Origin: Salvia splendens
Lineage: Eukaryota > Streptophyta > Magnoliopsida > Lamiales > Lamiaceae
Reading direction: 5' to 3'
Assembly: GCF_004379255.2 (NCBI RefSeq)
Contig: NC_056038.1
Location: 27,826,061-27,890,060, forward strand
Length of the DNA: 64,000 bases
The translations under genes and the position numbers were made by a program. Position 1 is the first letter of the stretch, and each line of letters opens with the position of its first letter. The notes beneath the pieces were generated by a model. The model saw only the letters and a list, made by a program, of their open reading frames with translations. It did not search any database and was not told the origin of the DNA. This document shows, in pieces, positions 56,758 through 64,000 of this stretch.

Positions 56758-56985
56758 ATGAATGTTGTTTTTTTAAGTTGTTATGACGATGGAAGTAGTA
56801 CCTTTTGCTTTTGTTTCCGAATGAATGTTTTCGACTTTCCTTTCCACGTTATCTATGGAAGTTCACTTTTCGCATAATTGTACGTACTTGTGTTTTATCG
56901 TTCGTACGCGTGCATAAATTCAAAGAAGTGGTGTTTTGATAACAACGATTACTCACAACGATGCTAACTTGTGTTTTAGATCAAT

Positions 56986-59900
56986 ATGCCACCAAGACGT
57001 AGACGTGGTCCACGAGTGGAGAACAATGTGGGGGAACAGACAGAGGGAAGCGTCGGGAATCCACCCCCGCCTCCACCACCATCTCTACCCCAACCAAACG
57101 AAAGGGAATACATCAAGGCCTTTTGAAAAGAGAACCCACCCAAGTTTGATGGGTTGGGAGAGCCCCCGAAGGCGGAGGCATGGGTACGCGACCTTGAGCG
57201 TATCTTTGACTTTATGGGATGCACTGATAGGGAACGTCTGGCCTGCGTGACTTATCAACTGACAGGGCCCGCTGATTTTTGGTGGGAAACTAAGAGGAGA
57301 ACCATGGACCCCGCTCGCTGTGAGGCGCTTACTTGGGAAGAGTTTAAGGAGGAAGTGTACAACAATTATGTTCCCATGAGTTACCGGCGATCGAAAGTAG
57401 TGGAGTTCCACACCTTAAAACAAGGAAACATGACGGTCACGGAGTACGACCGCGCCCTATGTGAGATGACCCGTTATGCGCCAGAATTGGTGGACACTGA
57501 CGAGAAGATGGCGGCGAAGTTTGGTTCTGGCCTTAGACCCGAGATAAGGGCAGCTGTGGCCAGCCGCAGGGGAATTCCTTATTCCGAGGTGTTGGGCTGC
57601 GCCTTAGATGTGGAAGAAGCACTGCCCAAAAATGAGAGAGCAATAAATCCTACACCACCCGCACTCCCATTGAACTATAGAGACAAGAGGAATTGGGAAG
57701 GAAACCGAGCTCCTTTTGACAACAAGCGGCGTTTTTCCACTTTTCGGCACCCTCGGAATCATGGCCGCCAAGTTGTGCCACATCAGAGGGGAAACCCACA
57801 GAGAACACCCTACTGTAATCGGTGCTCCAAGTATCATGTTGGGGAGTGCAGAGTTGGAGGCATTCGGTGTTATACGTGCGGTGGAAATGGGCACATGTCT
57901 CGAGAGTGCCCAAATAACAACAAAGGTGGAGCGAAGAATGGGCAAGGACAGAGGCCACCGCAACAGCCACAACCGATCCGACAAGTGGCCCCACAACAAG
58001 CAAGGGCGTATGCACTGAAAGGAAATCAAGTGCAAGAGCAGCAGGCCAACAAGGGCAAGGAGAATTTGGCAGGTATGGGAAAGCTCCAACAACTACCTAT
58101 TATCGTGCTGTTTGATACGGGTGCTTCGCATTCTTTTATTTCGATGTCATGTGTGAATGCCTTAGAACTCGTTACTGCTAAACTTGACTTGGGTTTGAGG
58201 GTGTCGTCACCTGTTGGAGGGTTAATTGATATTGTGCAAACTTGCTCGAACATAGAGTTTGCGTTAGGAGAATTATGAGTAGTGGTCCAACTTTTGCACG
58301 TTATACCTTTGGAAAACGTAGACATAATTTTGGGAATTGATTGCTTCACCGAGAACCACGCAACGATTCACTGTAAAGAGAGACAGATTTCTTTTCAAGC
58401 CCCGGGCAAAGAGCCGACTATCTTATATGGGATTTCCATGAACCGACGAACCTCCATAATCTCCGCATTGCAAGCAACCACGATGATAAGAAAAGGGCGT
58501 CCGACGTATCTTGTGTACCTGAACGGAGAGGAAAAGAAGGATTTGAAAGTGGAAGACGTGGCAGTAGTACGAGAATTTCCGAGGTGTTTCTCGAAGCTTT
58601 GCCTGGACCACCACCCGACAGACAATTAGAGTTCACTATTGATTTGGCACCAGGGTCTGCGTCAGTATCGAAGGCGCCATACCGAATGGCCCCTAAAGAG
58701 TTGGCAGAATTGAAGATTCAGTTGCAAGAACAGTTAGACTTGGGTTGTCCAGAGCCTTTGTCCTAGCGACAAAAAGCTTAGACATTATTGCATGAGGTGC
58801 TGAGTTCGAGCCCTCTTGACATCAGTTGTAATTTCCTCCTATCTATAGTATAGGAGTTTATTTGTAATTTCCTCCCTTATATAGGAGTTAATTTTTTTTT
58901 TTAAAAAAGTTAGACTTGGGTTTTATTCGACCTAGTGTGTCACCGTGGGGAGCGCCAGTGTTGTTCGTTAAGAAAAAAGATGGAACGATGAGGATGTGCA
59001 TCGACTATCGTGAGCTCAACAAGATGACCTTGAAGAATAAGTACCCACTGCCGAGGATTGATGATTTGTTTGACCAACTTCGAGGAGCGGGCGTATTTTA
59101 AAAAATGGACTTGAGGTCGGGATATCATCAACTAAAGGTCCGACGCGAGGATGTGCCTAAGACTGCTTTTCGCACTCGTTATGGCCATTATGAATTCGTC
59201 GTGGTGCCATTTGGGCTGACCAACTCCCCGGCCGTCTTCATGGACTTGATGAACCGAGTTTTCCATGAGTATCTTGACAAGTATGTGTTAGTCTTCATCG
59301 ACGATGTTTTAGTATACTTGAAGAACGAGGAGGAATATGGAGGGCATCTGCAAACTGTGTTGGAAACGTTACGAAGGGAGAAGCTTTATTCCAAGTTTAG
59401 TATGTGTGAATTTTGGTTGACTCGGGTGAACTTTCTTGGTCATATCGTGATGGCAAATGGGATTCAAGTAGACCCCGCAAAGGTCGAGGCTGTGTAAAAT
59501 TGGAAATCGCCTAAAACGTCGAGTGAAATCCGCAGTTTCTTGGGATTGGCGGGATACTACCGACGCTTCATTGAGGGATTCTCTAAAATCGCGAGACCAA
59601 TGACACAATTGTTGAAGAAAGGGATCAAAGTGGTTTGGAAGCCGGAATGCGAAGCGAGTTTCCAACTGTTGAAAGAAAAGTTGACCACAACACCTGTTCT
59701 AGCAGTGCCGACAGCCGGCAAGGACTTCGCCGTCTATACTGATGCATCAAAAGTAGGACTTGGATGCGTGTTAATGCAAGATGGGAAAGTGATAGCATAT
59801 GCTTCCCTACAGTTGAGACCCAATGAGCTGAATTTTTCGACCCATGATTTGGAACTAGCATCAGTAGTGCACGCACTGAAAATTTGGAGACACCATCTCT

Positions 59901-61632
59901 ATGGAGTGAGATGCGAGATATATACGGATCACAAGAGTCTCAAGTATTTCTTTGAGCAGAAGGAGCTAAACATGCGACAGCGACGTTGGTTAGAGATCGT
60001 GAAAGATTATGACTGTGGTATTCACTATCATGGGCAAGGCAAACGTAGTAGCCGATGCTTTGAGTAGGAAGAACCAACCGCAATTGGCTTATTTCCTAAC
60101 GCAAGAGGAAGCGTTGATTTGCGAATTCGACAGAATGAGATTGGAAATAGTGAAAGCGCCCGAGACAGTAGGAGGAAGAATCACAACGCTAGTGATTGAG
60201 CCAGATTTGAGAACCAAGCTCATAGAAGCCCAACGACGTGATGAGAACTTGGAAGAATTACGTGTGAAGGTGAGAGCCGTGAAGCTTGATCATTACCGTG
60301 AGGATGTAGATAATGCCTTGACGTACGATGGACGATTGTGTGTGCCGAGCGATGAGGCGCTAAAAGATGAGATTTTGAGTGAAGCGCACGACATGCCTTA
60401 CACTGCTCACCCCGGAAGCACGAAGATGTATCGAGATTTGAAGCAACGTTTTGGTGGAACGGAATGAAAGGGGACGTAGCGTCGTATGTGGAGAGTTGTC
60501 TAGCATATCAACAAGTGAAGGCCTTACACCAACGGCCATATGGGAAATTGCAACCACTTGAAATTCCCGAGTGGAAGTGGGAGCATCTAGCTATGGATTT
60601 CGTGACGGGTTTGCCGAAGTCACAAAAGGAAAACACTGCGATATGGGTAATTATCGATCGACTTACTAAAAGCGCGCACTTCTTACCGATTAAGATTACT
60701 TATGGAGCGGACAAGTTAGCTAAACTCTACGTGAGTGAGATTGTACGTTTGCATGGAGTGCCAAAGACCATTGTATGCGACCGCGATACGAAGTTCACAT
60801 CAAAGTTTTGGATGAGTTTGCAACGAGAATTGGGCACACAATTGAACTTCAGCACTGCTTATCACCCACAATCGGACAGACAGTCAGAGAGGACGATTCA
60901 AACGCTTGAGGATATTCTGCGAGCGGTTGTCTTAGATCGAAGGAAAAGTGGGGAAACTGTTCTACCGTTGGTTGAATTCACCTACAACAATAACTATCAA
61001 GCGACGATCGATATGGCTCCGTATGAAGCTTTGTATGGCAGGAAGTGTCAATCCCCACTCTATTGGGATGAAGTTGGCGAGAGGAAGATGTTAGGACCCG
61101 ACGCTATAAGGGAAATGACCGAAATTGTGCATCAAATCCGCGCAAGGATCAAAGAAGCTCAAGATAGGCAGAAGTCGTATGCTGACGTGCGTCGAACGGA
61201 AATCAAATTCGATGTCGGTGACAAAGTATTCTTGAAAGTATCCCCGACGAAAGGAGTTGTGAGGTTTGGAGTGAAGGGCAAGCTGAAACCGCGTTTTGTA
61301 GGGTCGTACGAGATTATCGATGAAGTAGGTCCTGTAGCATACCGTTTGGCGTTACCTCCCAGTTTAGGGAATGTGCACAACGTGTTCCATGTGTCGCAGT
61401 TGCGCAAGTACGTGTTCGACCCCAAGCATGTGATTCATCAAGAGGAAATGATCCTGACCCCCGACATGAGCTACGAGGAAAGGCCCGAGGCATCCTAGAT
61501 CGGAAGGTGCAAGAGTTGCGAAACAAGTCGATAGCATCCGTAAAAGTGTTGTGGAAACACCATGGTCCCGAGGAAGCCACGTGGGAGTTAGAAGATAGAA
61601 TGAAAGAAAAATACCCCGAGTTGTTTATGTGA
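56986..61632 (+). pseudogene. Tekay-type gag-pol polyprotein with C-terminal chromodomain, inactivated
   Basis: Starting at ATG 56986 (MPPRRRRGPR), the domains are: retrotransposon gag; CCHC knuckle CYTCGGNGHMSREC; retropepsin FDTGASHSF; RT with [11 protein letters not shown] and FIDD (59297-59305); RNase H with YTDASK; integrase H2C2, then the D, D (CDRDTKF) and E (QSERTIQ) blocks; the GKLKPRF/VFHVSQL C-terminus; and a chromodomain (VLWKHHGPEEATWELED) ending at TGA 61630-61632. Lesions: TGA 57124 and 58276, TAA 59099 and 59495, frameshifts near 58578, 60035, 60455 and 61478, and a SINE at 58747. The last Cys of the integrase zinc site is Tyr (60506-60508). Confidence 0.93.
58747..58907 (+). 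mobile_element. tRNA-derived SINE inserted in Tekay RT
   Basis: A 161-bp insertion is flanked by the 15-bp duplication AGTTAGACTTGGGTT (58732-58746 and 58908-58922). It has a Pol III B box GAGTTCGAGCC (about 58802-58812) and an A-box-like TAGCGACAAAAAGC about 35 bases upstream. The 3' half repeats TAATTTCCTCC and TATAGGAGTT and ends in a T run then A run. Removing it rejoins the RT frame (QLDLG to FIRPS), so it is a real late insertion. The SINE family was not identified. Confidence 0.88.
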
Positions 61633-61663
61633 GACGGTCAAATTTCGGGACGAAATTTCTGTT

Positions 61664-61676
61664 AAGAGGGGAAGGA
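61664..61676 (+). other. Polypurine tract of the second Tekay element
   Basis: AAGAGGGGAAGGA lies next to the TG of the 3' LTR, after CGGGACGAAATTTCTGTT. Confidence 0.88.
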
Positions 61677-64000
61677 TGTAACATCCCAAAATTTTTGCGA
61701 CTTTTATGTTAATACGTCGATTGGAAATTTTATTTATGAAATTTAATTGTTGCTACGTGATTGAGTTGACTATGTGGAATAAATTGTCATGGGTGATTTG
61801 GAATGAAGTGTTATTTATATTTTTTTTTTGCAATGAGGGAAATTAAATTAAATAAGATCATGCATGTTGTTCTAGCCAAATAAAGTAGCTATTTTCGGCC
61901 CCTCCAATTATTGGAAACTATATTCTCTTTCTTGGATTTAATAAAAAAAGTTTTGGGATATTTATCCAAATTAAATCCAAAACAAACTATTCCAAACTTG
62001 TACTACATGAATTTCGAACCCTAGCCTATTCTTGAGGGATTTCGAAAAAAATCCCCTAATCTAATTAGGATGATGGATTATTTCTTTGATTTAATTGGTA
62101 CCTTGTTGATTCCCTTCATTATTTTAAATCCAATTAAATCCTGTCACATTTTGTTTCCTCACCATAATTTGATTAATATTCGAATTATTCCCTTGTGGGA
62201 ATAATACCCAAATTTTTGGCGCCTTTGATTAAGAAGGAAATAATATTTGTTTCCCTGCTTTGTGGAATTCCTTCTATTCAAATAAATACCAAATTAATAC
62301 CTAAGTCAAATTAATTGAGGATGTGAATATTTTCCTTGTATTGTGCTCTCCATATCACACGCCCCTTATGCTTCAAATTTCCTTGTGGAAATCTATTTAA
62401 TTGTTACCTATTTTATGAGAGTCTTTTCCTATAAAGAAATTACAAAATTTAAATCCTATTCTTATTTAATTGAGGATTTAAATAATTTTCCTTGTGCACA
62501 CCTTTAAAATTTTCAGCCTCTCCCTCATTATTTCCTACTTGGAGATTTAATTTACTTTGTTCCCTTGTTTATGGAATTGTCACTGTTTTATTTCCTAAAT
62601 TGTGAATCTATTTCTCCCCAAGTAAATAACAAGTAAATTCCTTATTAATTTCCCTGCCAAGTTTTCGAAATTTTCCTTTCTTTTAATTGTGGGGTTTTAT
62701 TATTGACCTCTATTTTATTCCTCCACAATTAATTAATTTTGTGGGATTAAACCTAGGACTATATAATCACATAAACTAAATTCTAGCCCCCATTCCTCCT
62801 CATTTTTCGTCCCTCTCCCTCCTCCCCCTCTCTTCACACGCCTCCCTCTCCTCCCTCTCTTTATCCTCTCCAAAATTTCTTCCATCCTTGTTCTTGCACC
62901 CGTTGGAGTTGGATTTTCAAGAGTTCCCAACGAATCACGTAAATACTTGCTTCTACCGTTTGATTTTTGATTCAAGAAGGTATAACTAAAATCTTTTCCT
63001 CATCTTCTCCATTGAAACCTTGTTCTTGATTCCCTCATACATATAGTGAGTGTAGGAATCATAGGTCGCATAATTAATCAATGGGAATTTGTGTTTTGTA
63101 TGAGAAGAATTGTGAATATGCGATCTTTGAATGAATGTGTGTGAAGTTTGAATGAGTCATTGGTGAATGATGTGTGATCATATGAGAACATGATTGTGAG
63201 AGCCTTTTGATGCATGATTGTGTGTGGGAAGCATGAAAAATTGTGTTTCGATGAATGAGGAAGAAACCCTAATTTTGAAATTATGAAACCGGAAAACTGT
63301 GGTGTTCAGACAGTGGATTCCGATGTGTGTTTGACTGACAAAACGACCTTATTTTGGTGCGAATATATTTTATGAGTAAACTTCAAGGTGTTTTCTGTGT
63401 TGTGTGTAAATTTCAGCCCCTTTTGATGAAAAATGAATTTTTAATAAATTTTTGAAGTCGACTGCGCAATTCTGCCAGAAACTTATATTCTCGCCCAGAA
63501 AGTTTCATTTTCTATCTGACCGACCAAATGGCCTCATTTTCATGTGAATTTTGAACTGGATGAACTTGAATGTGTCTACTGTGTTGTGACCAAATTTTAG
63601 CTTCATATGAGGTCGGATGGACTTTTGGTGATTTTTACAAACCAACTGCGCAGTTCTGCCAGATTTGTTGCTATTTTAAAATATCATTTGTTGCAAAGTT
63701 GGGTGAATTATATGATGCATGTAAGATTAAGGAATGTATCCTATGGCGTGATTATGTGTGATAATTGAGAAATATTATGGCATGTTTTCCTTATGTTGAT
63801 GAATGTTGGGATGAGTAATTTAAGAGAACGATGAAAGGAACAATAGGACATGCATGATAATGTGAATTGATGGAAGGCTGAATTGTGTTATGATGTTGGC
63901 AATGGTTATTCTGTGTACGTGAGCTAAAGGAACGAGGGTTGCCTTAAGTTGGATATTGATTTGTTTAATCAAACAAGGTGGGCTTTCTTTTACAAATCTT
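61677..64000 (+). repeat. 3' LTR of the second Tekay-like element (partial)
   Basis: It repeats 52176 to about 54495 with scattered substitutions and indels, and the window ends inside it. The two-hairpin element and the LTR end lie beyond the edge. More differences were seen here than between the LTRs of the first Tekay, so this insertion is probably older. Confidence 0.93.

Larger units (their letters stand above)
52176..64000 (+). mobile_element. Second Tekay-like chromovirus, running off the window
   Basis: The 5' LTR is 52176-55498, the interior 55499-61676, and the 3' LTR starts at 61677 and is incomplete at 64000. It is inserted in a short unit of the MITE array, after TTTCGTTGG. The interior carries an extra upstream ORF and a full-length but much-interrupted gag-pol with a C-terminal chromodomain. 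A SINE has inserted into the RT region. The terminal TGTAAC, the PPT context and the leader resemble the first Tekay element, but the LTR sequences are otherwise different families. Confidence 0.93.

Noticed and set aside
58790..58830. Functional tRNA gene at the B-box-like motif
   Set aside because: No cloverleaf could be drawn. The TSD and tail show a SINE.

Overview
This window is plant nuclear DNA, most likely from a eudicot. It is a gene-poor, repeat-rich block built of nested LTR retrotransposons, small DNA transposons and a tandem array. The evidence for a plant is the pairing of Tekay/Del chromoviruses, an Athila-type Gypsy element, Tork and Ale/Retrofit Copia elements, Stowaway, hAT and Harbinger MITEs, and one DREB-type AP2/ERF gene. 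The species cannot be fixed from the sequence. No bacterial genes, rRNA genes, functional tRNA genes or CRISPR arrays were seen.

Layout, left to right. 1-1825: AT-rich spacer starting with the GC-rich end of a Harbinger-like MITE. 1831-11384: a Tekay-like element with 3.3-kb LTRs and TSD ACTAT. Its interior has lost nearly all coding sequence except the integrase C-terminus and chromodomain. 11546-11887: a hAT MITE. 12558-13254: a probable Copia solo LTR whose promoter region is tandemly duplicated. 13379-18745: an apparently intact Tork Copia element (TSD AAAAC, LTRs differing by one base by eye, one open 1365-codon polyprotein). 19385-25012: a DREB/ERF gene split by a young antisense Ale Copia element (19439-24553, TSD CGGGG). 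25951-26765: the end of a Harbinger transposon with a decayed transposase. 26766-29055: a truncated chromovirus-type LTR on the minus strand. 29055-39249: a decayed Athila-type element that has lost most of pol but keeps gag, protease and an ATHILA ORF-1-like region. 39250-52175: a ~13-kb tandem array of about 15 units in two size classes (~545 and ~1740 bp), each built from stacked MITEs. 52176 to the window end: a second Tekay-like chromovirus inserted into the array. It carries a damaged gag-pol, a SINE insertion in pol, and an extra open reading frame upstream of gag whose first residues copy the histone H3 tail.

How the parts relate. The only host gene with recognisable family membership is the DREB gene, and it is interrupted. 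The only element that looks able to encode its own transposition is the Tork copy. The other elements look non-autonomous or dead. Several single-base differences between paired LTRs, and several frameshifts, fall in homopolymer runs, so part of the apparent decay could be assembly error. The most interesting candidates are the H3-tail-like ORF in a chromodomain retroelement, a two-hairpin RNA element conserved between two different chromovirus LTR families, the mixed-length MITE array, and the Athila hairpin pair.
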